A stretch of DNA of 64,000 nt, taken from positions 37,613-101,612 of the forward strand of contig JAGHUS010000035.1 of the NCBI GenBank assembly GCA_018064685.1, written 5' to 3'. Origin of the DNA: Bacteroidales bacterium (GTDB lineage Bacteria > Bacteroidota > Bacteroidia > Bacteroidales > Bacteroidaceae). Under the pieces are notes generated by a model. It searched no databases and was not told where the DNA came from. It worked only from the letters and a program-made list of their open reading frames with translations. Shown here piece after piece: positions 51,888 to 59,291 of the stretch (its first letter is position 1; the number at the start of each line of letters is the position of its first letter). The translations under genes and the position numbers were made by a program.

Positions 51888-53255
51888 CAACAACTCGGGC
51901 AACTGGAACAACTTCGTGCCGTTGCTACCCTTTATCAGAATCGTGTAGCCCTCGAGTGGATTGGCCTTCAACTCTGCCTTCACCTCCTCAACGTCAGCAA
52001 AGGTACGTATCACGCAACCTTTCTCCCCTTCTGCAATAGTTGTCACTGCGCAGCCATTCTCCCCCTCGGGGGAGATGCCCGAAGGGCAGAGAGGGGCCGC
52101 AAGTCGGGCTACCTTCTCAAACTCACTGCCCACCAGCCATGCCTGTTCTACGCCGTTCTTGCCCAGCAGTGCCACAATGTTGCGATGCTCCTGCTCGCTG
52201 CCAGCACCCAGTTCGCGCATGTCGCCCAGAATGGCCATCTTGTTGGGCACGTCCATCATGCCGAAATTAGTCAGGGCGGCGGTCATGGACGAGGGGTTGG
52301 CGTTGTAGGCATCGACGATAAGCTTGTTCTTGCCCGTATCGCGGAACTCGCTACGGCTGTTGGTAGGAACATAGGCAGCCAGCGCGGCATCGATATCCTC
52401 GGCAGGCACGCCGAAGTACAGACCTACCGTCACGGCAGCACGTATATTGGCTATGTTATAGGCACCGACAAGGTGGGTCTGCACAGTGTGCCAAGGCATC
52501 TCATCGCCCTCGCGCCACTGTGCCACGAGAAACGAGGTGCAATCCTCGACACGCCCCTCGACATAGGCTATCACCTCAGCATTACGGCTCTCGGCCATTT
52601 GGCGCAGATCGTCGTCAAAAGCATTCAGGAACACCTTTCCACCCCGTTCAGCCAGGTCATCATACAGCTCACCTTTCGTAGCCTTCACGCCCTCGAACGA
52701 GCCAAAGCCCTCGAGGTGAGCACGTCCCACATTGGTGATGAGTCCGTAGTCGGCCTGCACCATCTTGCACAGGAAGGCTATCTCGCCGGGGTGGTTGGCA
52801 CCGGTCTCGACGACGGCCATCTCGTGCTCGGGACGTATGCGCAGCAAGGTGCGAGGCACACCGATGTGGTTGTTCAGATTGCCCTGCGTGAAGAGCGTGT
52901 TGTACTTACGGCTCAGCACAGCACTCACCAGTTCCTTCGTAGTGGTCTTGCCGTTCGTACCCGTAATCTGCAGTATGGGAATGCTGAGTTGCTGACGATG
53001 ATAGGCAGCCAGCGACTGCAGGGTGGACAGCACGTCGTCTACCAGGATGTAGCGCCTGTCACCCTCCACGGCATACTCCTTCTCGTCCACCACGGCGTAG
53101 GCACAGCCGGCCTCGAGAGCCGAAGCGGCAAACTTATTACCATCGAACGAAGCACCCTTCAAGGCGAAAAACATGTCACCTTCGCCACACTGCCTGTTGT
53201 CGGTAGTGACAACAGGGTGCTGCTGATATATCTCGTAAATATCTTCTATTCTCAT
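51885..53255 (-). CDS. murF: UDP-MurNAc-tripeptide:D-Ala-D-Ala ligase with inserted repeat
   Basis: Cytosolic Mur ligase adding D-Ala-D-Ala to form the UDP-MurNAc-pentapeptide. Start is the ATG at 53255 (MRIEDIYEIYQQHPVV); the ORF track adds 16 upstream residues. Visible are the P-loop ITGTNGKTTTKEL (about residue 100-112), VVETGANHPGEI, the NIRAAV segment and DAYNANPSSM, with the C-terminal ILIKGSNGTKLFQLPELL. About 25-30 extra residues (APLCPSGISPEGENGCAV onward) near residue 400 come from a palindromic repeat, between the VGSEFEKVA segment and FADVEEVKAEL. It is divergent from folP; murF is single here, away from the dcw cluster. Confidence 0.95.
   Translation of the reverse strand: MRIEDIYEIYQQHPVVTTDNRQCGEGDMFFALKGASFDGNKFAASALEAGCAYAVVDEKEYAVEGDRRYILVDDVLSTLQSLAAYHRQQLSIPILQITGTNGKTTTKELVSAVLSRKYNTLFTQGNLNNHIGVPRTLLRIRPEHEMAVVETGANHPGEIAFLCKMVQADYGLITNVGRAHLEGFGSFEGVKATKGELYDDLAERGGKVFLNAFDDDLRQMAESRNAEVIAYVEGRVEDCTSFLVAQWREGDEMPWHTVQTHLVGAYNIANIRAAVTVGLYFGVPAEDIDAALAAYVPTNSRSEFRDTGKNKLIVDAYNANPSSMTAALTNFGMMDVPNKMAILGDMRELGAGSEQEHRNIVALLGKNGVEQAWLVGSEFEKVARLAAPLCPSGISPEGENGCAVTTIAEGEKGCVIRTFADVEEVKAELKANPLEGYTILIKGSNGTKLFQLPELL
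52056..52097. repeat. Palindromic repeat inside murF
   Basis: ATTCTCCCCCTCGGGGGAGA followed by TGCCCGAAGGGCAGAGAGGGG, read on the coding strand as PLCPSGISPEGEN. It resembles the end of the permease insertion (TCTGTCCTTCGGACATCTCC). Confidence 0.85.
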
Positions 53256-53412
53256 TGTTCCGTTATGTTGTTTATGCACATTTTGCGCAAAATAATCGCA
53301 CAAAAATACAAATAATATTATTATGTACGCGCGAAATTGTGCGTTTTTTCCGTTTAAATGAACAAAAATATAATATTTGCACTTTTATAATCATCCGTAA
53401 CAACATTTTTTG

Positions 53413-53420
53413 TAACTTTG
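53413..53420 (+). promoter_or_regulatory. -7 promoter element of folP
   Basis: TAACTTTG, 56 bases before the ATG at 53477. No clear TTTG at the -33 distance. Confidence 0.72.
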
Positions 53421-53476
53421 CAAAGATTGTGCTGACAAAGAGTCAACGTGACAGTAAGACAATTCAAAGAAGAACT

Positions 53477-54319
53477 ATGGCCACATCACTATGCATCAAC
53501 ATCCAAGGTAAACTACTTGACCTGAGCCAACCACGCGTAATGGGCATCCTGAACGTTACGCCCGACTCATTCTATGCCGAAAGTCGCAAGCAGAGCGACG
53601 AGGCCATCAGCCAGCGTGCCAACGAGATACTGCTCGAAGGGGGCGACATCATCGACCTCGGAGCCTATAGCAGTCGGTCAGGTGCAGCTGACGTATCGCC
53701 CGAGGAGGAGATGGAGCGACTGGGACGTGCCTTACGCATCATCCGCCACGAACACCCTCATGCCATCATCAGCATCGACACATTCCGAGCCAGCGTAGCA
53801 GAACGCTGCGTGTTGGAGTACGGAGCCGACATCATCAACGATATCTCGGGTGGCGAACTGGATCCCGATATGTTCCCCACCGTGGCACGGCTCAACGTGC
53901 CGTACATTCTGATGCACATGAAGGGCACACCCCAGAACATGCAGCAAGACACGCACTACGACGACATTACCAGCGAGGTGATGCAATACTTCGGACGCAA
54001 GGTGGACCAACTGCACGAGATGGGTGTCAACGACATCATCCTCGACCCTGGCTACGGATTTGCCAAGACGCTGGAGCAGAACTACGAACTGCTGCGCAAC
54101 CAGCACGTCCTGCACGAGCTGGGACTGCCCATACTGGTAGGCGTGTCGCGCAAATCAATGATTTACAAACTTTTGGGAGGCACTCCGCAAGACGCGCTCA
54201 ACGGCACCACCGTCCTGCACACCATCTCGCTGATGCAGGGTGCTCACATCCTACGTGCTCACGACGTCAAAGAGGCGGTTGAGGCAGTGCGAATATGCGG
54301 TTGTGCAGTAAGCGGTTAG
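53477..54319 (+). CDS. folP: Dihydropteroate synthase
   Basis: Folate-pathway TIM-barrel enzyme joining pABA and hydroxymethyl-dihydropterin pyrophosphate; target of sulfonamides. Start is the ATG at 53477 (MATSLCINIQGK), as the upstream ORF extension covers the promoter. Its 280 residues are normal length. Motifs: MGILNVTPDSFY, DLGAYSSRSGA (the loop is usually STRPGA), ISIDTFRASVA, INDISGG, LMHMKGTPQNM and LDPGYGFAKT. The SSRSGA loop is a common Bacteroidota variant and does not by itself prove resistance. dacA follows after 120 bases containing GGTTTTACGG and AATTATG repeats; the folP-dacA pairing is usual in the phylum. Confidence 0.96.
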   Translation: MATSLCINIQGKLLDLSQPRVMGILNVTPDSFYAESRKQSDEAISQRANEILLEGGDIIDLGAYSSRSGAADVSPEEEMERLGRALRIIRHEHPHAIISIDTFRASVAERCVLEYGADIINDISGGELDPDMFPTVARLNVPYILMHMKGTPQNMQQDTHYDDITSEVMQYFGRKVDQLHEMGVNDIILDPGYGFAKTLEQNYELLRNQHVLHELGLPILVGVSRKSMIYKLLGGTPQDALNGTTVLHTISLMQGAHILRAHDVKEAVEAVRICGCAVSG

Positions 54320-54437
54320 CGGTTTTACGGTTATATGGTTTTACGGTTTTACGGTTATACGGTTATACGGTTTTAAGGAAGTTCCACCGCGCAGCCTAAT
54401 TATGAATTATGAATTAAGAATTATGAATTAACCAAGC
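54319..54437. repeat. GGTTTTACGGTTATA tract and AATTATG heptamers
   Basis: Degenerate 8-bp units (CGGTTTTA/CGGTTATA) followed by CACCGCGCAGCCTAATTATG and more heptamers, between folP and dacA. Confidence 0.85.
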
Positions 54438-54439
54438 CC

Positions 54440-55219
54440 ATGTTTGAATCACTGAACATAAAGGACATCATCGACATACTGCTCACAGCTGTCATCCTCT
54501 TCTACTTCTACAAGGTGATGAGGGAGACCCGCTCTGTGCGCGTATTCTCGGGCGTTCTTATCTTCATTACATTCTGGATCATCATATCCAAGGTACTCGA
54601 GATGAAGCTCTTGGGCAGCATCCTCGACCAGTTGGTCAACGTGGGTGCCATCGCCCTCATCGTGCTTTTCCAGTCCGAGATACGCCACTTCTTCTACAAC
54701 CTTGGCACTCACAACAGGATGGGCAAGATACTACGTTATCTGCGTCCTGCCAACAAGAAGAACGGTGAGTACCGGCACAATCGCGAAGACATCTTCCCCA
54801 TTGTCATGGCGTGCCTGAACATGTCGAAACAAAAGCTGGGGGCACTCATCGTACTGCAGAACGAGTTGCCGCTGGGCGACTTCATCAACACTGGCGAACT
54901 CATCGATGCCCGCATCAGCCAGCGCCTTGTCGAGAACATATTCTTCAAGAACAGTCCGCTGCACGATGGTGCCATGATAGTTAAAGACGGACGCATCATG
55001 GCAGCAGCCTGCATCATGCCCACCTCGCACGACCTCGACATACCCAAGGAGTTCGGCCTGCGACATCGAGCCGCCAAGGGAACGAGCAACGAGACGGACG
55101 CCCTGTGCATCGTGGTGAGCGAGGAGACGGGCAACATCACCGCTGCCTACAAGAACACATTCAAGATGCGCGTCACCAGCGAAGAACTGGAGGAGATGCT
55201 CATGCGAGGAGAATTCTAA
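54440..55219 (+). CDS. dacA: Diadenylate cyclase, CdaA type
   Basis: Membrane enzyme making the second messenger c-di-AMP from two ATP. At 259 residues it has three N-terminal transmembrane helices (about 10-70; LLTAVILFYFY, VFSGVLIFITFWIII, GAIALIVLF), a coiled linker (QSEIRHFFYNLG), and the DAC domain with the catalytic motifs LHDGAMIV (DGA) and GLRHRAAKG (RHR). Sequence and topology match CdaA rather than DisA or CdaS. In Bacteroidota it is usually next to folP, as here, and no cdaR/glmM partner follows. It ends just before a low-complexity tract. Confidence 0.95.
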   Translation: MFESLNIKDIIDILLTAVILFYFYKVMRETRSVRVFSGVLIFITFWIIISKVLEMKLLGSILDQLVNVGAIALIVLFQSEIRHFFYNLGTHNRMGKILRYLRPANKKNGEYRHNREDIFPIVMACLNMSKQKLGALIVLQNELPLGDFINTGELIDARISQRLVENIFFKNSPLHDGAMIVKDGRIMAAACIMPTSHDLDIPKEFGLRHRAAKGTSNETDALCIVVSEETGNITAAYKNTFKMRVTSEELEEMLMRGEF

Positions 55220-55234
55220 TCGCGCCACGCGCGA

Positions 55235-55372
55235 AGTGAAAAGTGAAAAGTGAATAATACTTTTAATACGAAAAATCGAGGAATCGAGGAATCGAAGAAT
55301 CGAGAAATCGACAACTCGAGAACTCGAAGAAACGACAACTCGAAAGCCCGATAATTCGATAACCCAAAAGCC
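55235..55372. repeat. AATCGAGG/AACTCGAA low-complexity tract
   Basis: GAAAAGTGAAAAGTGAATAA followed by about a dozen degenerate 8-9-bp units (GGAATCGAAGAATCGAG). It resembles the tract before the 35373 ABC gene. Confidence 0.85.
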
Positions 55373-55429
55373 ATTATCCCGCCGAAAAAGCAAACGATAA
55401 CAACAATATAATTAACCTAAAAAACGCCC

Positions 55430-55472
55430 CTATAACTCTCTCCTCCCCTAGCGGAGGTCGGGAGGGGGACTT
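55430..55472. repeat. Palindromic repeat upstream of pta
   Basis: CTCTCTCCTCCCCTAGCGGA then GGTCGGGAGGGGGACTT, ending 8 bases before the pta ATG. It belongs to the same CTCTCCCC family. Confidence 0.8.
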
Positions 55473-55479
55473 GAACATT

Positions 55480-56487
55480 ATGACATTAATGGAAAGTATC
55501 ATCGCTCGCGCCCAGAGCAACAAGCAGCGCATCGTGCTGCCCGAGAGCCTGGAGGAGCGTACCATCAAGGCTGCCGACATGGCACAGCGTGATGGTCTGG
55601 CCGACATCATCCTGATCGGCAACCGTGACGAGATCCTTGCCCTGGCCGACAAGCTCGGCCTGGAGCACATCAAGGACTGTACCATCATCGATCCCGCTAC
55701 CAGCGAGAAGACCGAGGAGTATGCACAGCTCCTCGCCAAGCTGCGCGAGAAGAAGGGCATGACCATCGAGAAGGCTCGTCAGCAGGTGCTCGACCCTCTC
55801 TACTTCGGCTGCCTCATCATCAAGAGTGGCGATGCTGACGGACAGATCAGCGGTGCCCTCTCAACCACCGGCGACACCTTGCGTCCCGCCTTGCAGATCA
55901 TCAAGTGCGCTCCTGGCATCAGCTGTGTCAGCGGTGCCATGCTGATGATTACCGACAAGCCCGAGTACGGCGAGAACGGCATCCTCGTAGTAGGTGACGT
56001 TGCCGTTACCCCCATGCCCGATGCCAGCCAGTTGGCACAGATTGCTGTCTGCACCGCTCAGACCGCCAAGTCGGTGGCTGGCTTTGCCGATCCCCGCGTA
56101 GCTATGCTGTCATTCTCGACCAAGGGCAGTGCTAAGCACGAAGTAGTAGACAAGGTTGTCGAGGCTACCCGTCTGGCCAAGGAGCTCGCTCCCGACCTGA
56201 AGGTGGATGGTGAGTTGCAGGCCGATGCCGCCCTCGTTCCCTCAGTAGGCGAGAAGAAGGCTCCCGGCTCGGACATCGCAGGTCATGCCAACGTCCTCGT
56301 CTTCCCCTGCCTCGAGGTGGGCAACATCGGCTACAAGCTCGTACAGCGTCTTGCCGGTGCCGATGCCATTGGCCCCATCCTCCAAGGTATCGCCCGTCCC
56401 GTCAACGACCTCAGCCGCGGCTGCTCGGTAGACGACATCTACAAGATGGTGGCTATTACAGCGTGCCAGGCGATGGATGCGAAGTAA
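55480..56487 (+). CDS. pta: Phosphate acetyltransferase
   Basis: Converts acetyl-CoA and phosphate to acetyl phosphate, feeding AckA for ATP. At 335 residues it is the short single-domain PTA type without the N-terminal regulatory domains of E. coli Pta. Motifs include RIVLPESLEERTIKAA, the glycine-rich KSGDADGQISGALSTTGDTLRPALQ and PGSDIAGHANVLVFPCLEVGNIGYK. The start is ATG 55480 (or ATG 55489), whereas the ORF track uses an upstream TTG. It precedes ackA by 264 bases, which contain a 256-bp inverted-repeat element. Codon use is highly biased, as in pflB, implying strong expression. Confidence 0.96.
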   Translation: MTLMESIIARAQSNKQRIVLPESLEERTIKAADMAQRDGLADIILIGNRDEILALADKLGLEHIKDCTIIDPATSEKTEEYAQLLAKLREKKGMTIEKARQQVLDPLYFGCLIIKSGDADGQISGALSTTGDTLRPALQIIKCAPGISCVSGAMLMITDKPEYGENGILVVGDVAVTPMPDASQLAQIAVCTAQTAKSVAGFADPRVAMLSFSTKGSAKHEVVDKVVEATRLAKELAPDLKVDGELQADAALVPSVGEKKAPGSDIAGHANVLVFPCLEVGNIGYKLVQRLAGADAIGPILQGIARPVNDLSRGCSVDDIYKMVAITACQAMDAK

Positions 56488-56488
56488 A

Positions 56489-56744
56489 GCCCCTCTCCCC
56501 AGCCCTCCCCCGAAAGGGGAGGGAGTAGTTACACTTGTACTTTGAAGAGAGGAAAGTACTTGGTCGGCATTACGATATTTCCTGACTCGTCAGAAAAAGC
56601 AACATTTGTAATTAGAGAAAGAGGAAAGCTGTTAATAACATTCTTATAAATTTCTAAAAGCGCCACCCCCTTTGGCGCACAAGTATTATAATATACTACA
56701 GTAACCACTCCCTCCCCTCTCGGGGGAGGGTTGGGGAGAGGGGC
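56489..56744. repeat. 256-bp element with 37-bp inverted ends between pta and ackA
   Basis: Left end GCCCCTCTCCCCAGCCCTCC onward (56489-56525) and the reverse complement of 56708-56744 agree at all but two positions; the match extends weakly inward (TAGTTAC / GTAACCA). The interior is AT-rich with a GCGCCA/TGGCGC hairpin and no ORF. The right end stops 7 bases before the ackA ATG. Confidence 0.9.
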
Positions 56745-56751
56745 CTATAAT

Positions 56752-57942
56752 ATGAAAATCCTAGTATTGAACTGCGGAAGTTCATCAATAAAGTACGCAT
56801 TGTACAACATGGATGACCAGAGCGTCATCACCAGTGGCGGTATCGAGAAGATCGGTCTGCCCGATTCGTTTATCAACGTCAAGCTCAATGGCGAGAAGCA
56901 CAAGATGGAGCGTCCCATCGAGGAGCACACTGCCGGTGTGCAGTGGATCTTCGAGGTACTCACTCAGGGCGAATACGCCGTACTGAAGAGCCTCGACGAA
57001 CTGGATGCCGTAGGCCATCGCATGGTGCACGGCGGCGAGAAGTTCAACCAGAGCGTGCGCCTCACTCCCGAGGTGATGGAAGCCTTCGCTGCCTGCAACG
57101 ACCTGGCTCCTCTGCACAACCCCGCTAACATCAAGGGTGTCAACGCCGTCAGCGCTCTGCTGCCCAACATTCCCCAGGTAGGCGTCTTCGACACCGCCTT
57201 CCATCAGACCATGCCCGACTACGCCTATATGTACGCCCTCCCCTACGAGCTCTACTCGAAGTACGGCGTGCGTCGCTACGGCTTCCACGGCACCAGCCAC
57301 CGCTACGTCAGTCAGCGCGTTTGTGAGTTCCTCGGTTGCGAGGCTCAGGGCAAGAAGATCATCACTTGCCACATCGGCAACGGTGCCTCTATCGCTGCTG
57401 TCAAGGATGGCAAGTGTGTAGACACCTCAATGGGTCTCACCCCCCTCGAAGGCCTCATCATGGGTACACGCTCGGGCGACATCGACGCCGGTGCTGTCAC
57501 CTTCCTCATGGACAAGCTGAACCTCGACACCAAGGGTCTCTCTAACCTGCTCAACAAGCAGTCGGGTCTGGCTGGTGTCAGCGAACTCTCAAGCGACTTC
57601 CGCGACATCCTGGCTGGCATCGCTAATGGCAATGACAAGGCTCGTCTTGCCAAGGAGATGTACACCTATCGCATCAAGAAGTACATCGGCCAGTATGCTG
57701 CTGCCATGGGTGGTGTCGACATCATCCTCTTCACCGGTGGTGCCGGCGAGAACCAGTGGGAGGTGCGCGAAGGCGCTACCGCAGGTCTCGAGTACATGGG
57801 TGTGAAGATGGACGAGCAGAAGAACCGCGCTTGCCGTGCCACCGAGGCTATCCTCTCGGCCGACGACAGCAAGGTCACCGTTTGCTGCATCCCCACCGAC
57901 GAGGAGCTGATGATTGCCCTCGACACCCAGGCACTCTGCTGA
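56752..57942 (+). CDS. ackA: Acetate kinase
   Basis: Converts acetyl phosphate and ADP to acetate and ATP. The true start is ATG 56752 (MKILVLNCGSSSIKYAL), not the track start in the repeat. The length is 396 residues. Conserved: NCGSSSIKY, VGHRMVHGG, GFHGTSHRYV, CHIGNGASIAA, MGTRSGDIDAG and FTGGAGENQWEVRE. The last 95 bases of homology (57845-57939) occur again at 63786-63880; the gene here ends ALC-stop while the second copy reads ALCK-stop, so the present 3' end may have been replaced during insertion of the RND operon. Confidence 0.96.
   Translation: MKILVLNCGSSSIKYALYNMDDQSVITSGGIEKIGLPDSFINVKLNGEKHKMERPIEEHTAGVQWIFEVLTQGEYAVLKSLDELDAVGHRMVHGGEKFNQSVRLTPEVMEAFAACNDLAPLHNPANIKGVNAVSALLPNIPQVGVFDTAFHQTMPDYAYMYALPYELYSKYGVRRYGFHGTSHRYVSQRVCEFLGCEAQGKKIITCHIGNGASIAAVKDGKCVDTSMGLTPLEGLIMGTRSGDIDAGAVTFLMDKLNLDTKGLSNLLNKQSGLAGVSELSSDFRDILAGIANGNDKARLAKEMYTYRIKKYIGQYAAAMGGVDIILFTGGAGENQWEVREGATAGLEYMGVKMDEQKNRACRATEAILSADDSKVTVCCIPTDEELMIALDTQALC
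57845..57939 (+). repeat. 95-bp direct repeat, copy 1 (3' end of ackA)
   Basis: From AGGCTATCCTCTCGGCCGAC to GCACTCTGC, identical to 63786-63880 except one base (57927 C against 63868 A). Confidence 0.97.
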
Positions 57943-57996
57943 TAAAAGGAGTTTTGACGACGGTCAAAAGCAAATGTCTTGCTTCTTGAAGAAATG

Positions 57997-58045
57997 GGGT
58001 GCGTCACTTCACTTTTGGAGTGGCGCACCCTTCATATTACTTTTA
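57997..58045 (+). terminator. Intrinsic terminator after ackA
   Basis: Twelve-base arms GGGTGCGTCACT and AGTGGCGCACCC (one U-G wobble), 10-base loop, then TTCATATTACTTTT. Confidence 0.88.
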
Positions 58046-58183
58046 CACCTGCCAGTCTTGTTTGCTTTTGCTTTTCATGCACACACTGTTTCGGCAAGAA
58101 CTGGCACACTAGACATTATTACACAAAATATGTTCAAAACGGTCACTTCAAGCCATACACAACATGACAAAATGCAGAATTGA

Positions 58184-58215
58184 TTTGCAAAAAAAGAAAA
58201 TGATTTGTAAATTTG
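58184..58215 (+). promoter_or_regulatory. Promoter of the RND efflux operon
   Basis: TTTG (58184-58187), 20-base spacer, TAAATTTG (58208-58215), both perfect. Confidence 0.83.
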
Positions 58216-58268
58216 CCCGCACATTATAGGTACACAACACTATGACAAAAAGATAATTAGACAAGATT

Positions 58269-59291
58269 ATGAGAAATAAATTGACACTTGGATTTATGCT
58301 TTGCATCGTGCTTTGCGCCTGCAAAAGCAAAACAGAGGAGACACAAAGCGCAGAAGCCCTTTCTGTACGCACAGAGACTGCCACCTTCAGCAGTGACTAT
58401 TCGCAGTTGCCCTATGTCGGCGTGGTGAAGGAGGAGACCAACACGATGGTGAGTTTTACAGGAATGGGTATACTGAAGTCCGTCAGCGTGAGCGAAGGAC
58501 AGCGCGTATCAAAAGGTCAACTGGTAGCCGTCATTGACGACAGCCAGGCCCGCACAGCACTCAGCGCAGCCAAAGCAGCATTGGACCAAGCACTCGACGC
58601 CGAAGCACGCATGAAGCAGTTGCACGACCTCAACTCGCTGCCCGACATGAAGTGGATCGAGATACAAAGCCAGGTGCAACAGGCACGTGCCAGCTACGAC
58701 CTATGCCTGAAGGCCGTCAATGACTGCAAGGCCTATGCGCCTGCCAGCGGTGTGGTGGGTGCGAAGATTATGAATGTGGGCGAAAACGTACTGCCCACCG
58801 AACCCGTGCTAACCATCATGCACATCAACACCGTCAAGGTGCAAGTGAGCATCCCCGAAAAGGAGATAGCAAGCATCGAGCCAGGCACAGCATCGACCAT
58901 CACCGTCGAGGCACTGGGCGGAGCCAGCTTTGAGGGCGGACGCATCGAGAAGGGACTCTCGGCCGACCCCACCACCCACACCTATAATATATATATCTAC
59001 CTGCCCAACCCCGACATGAAACTGTTGCCAGGCATGGTGGCCTCGGTACGTTTCAACAAGGGTGAGGCACAGCCTGCCATCACCGTCCCCGTCAAGGCCG
59101 TGCAGAAAGGCAGCGGCGAGAGCCACTTTGTATGGGTTGCCGAGGAAGGCAAAGCCAAGCGCGTCAAGGTAGTGCTGGGCGACGTAGTTGGCAATCGTGC
59201 CATTGTCACCGACGGCAACATCACCGAGGGAATGCACATCATCGTCGAAGGCTACCAGAAGCTGAGCGAAGGGGCCGCCATCAAACAGTAA
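58269..59291 (+). CDS. RND efflux periplasmic adaptor lipoprotein
   Basis: Membrane-fusion protein of a tripartite exporter, 340 residues. It has a lipoprotein signal with lipobox LCAC (about residue 18), then a biotinyl-lipoyl half (GILKSVSVSEGQRVSKGQLVA), a short alpha-hairpin (AKAALDQALDAEARMKQL ... QVQQARASYDLCLKAV), the second lipoyl half (APASGVVGAKIMNVGENV), a beta-barrel (VQVSIPEKEIASIEPG) and a membrane-proximal domain. It lacks the His-rich ends of the cus operon adaptor, so drug or small-molecule export is more likely than metal. The pump gene begins directly at its stop codon (TAAATG). No regulator gene is adjacent. Confidence 0.93.
   Translation: MRNKLTLGFMLCIVLCACKSKTEETQSAEALSVRTETATFSSDYSQLPYVGVVKEETNTMVSFTGMGILKSVSVSEGQRVSKGQLVAVIDDSQARTALSAAKAALDQALDAEARMKQLHDLNSLPDMKWIEIQSQVQQARASYDLCLKAVNDCKAYAPASGVVGAKIMNVGENVLPTEPVLTIMHINTVKVQVSIPEKEIASIEPGTASTITVEALGGASFEGGRIEKGLSADPTTHTYNIYIYLPNPDMKLLPGMVASVRFNKGEAQPAITVPVKAVQKGSGESHFVWVAEEGKAKRVKVVLGDVVGNRAIVTDGNITEGMHIIVEGYQKLSEGAAIKQ

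Larger units (their letters stand above)
57943..58268. other. 326-bp intergenic region after ackA
   Basis: Holds the ackA terminator (57997-58030) and the RND operon promoter (58184-58215). No credible ORF; the short track ORFs here lack coding signs. Confidence 0.8.

Noticed and set aside
57914-58183. Small ORF after ackA
   Set aside because: Overlaps the ackA end, its terminator and the next promoter region; no conserved features.
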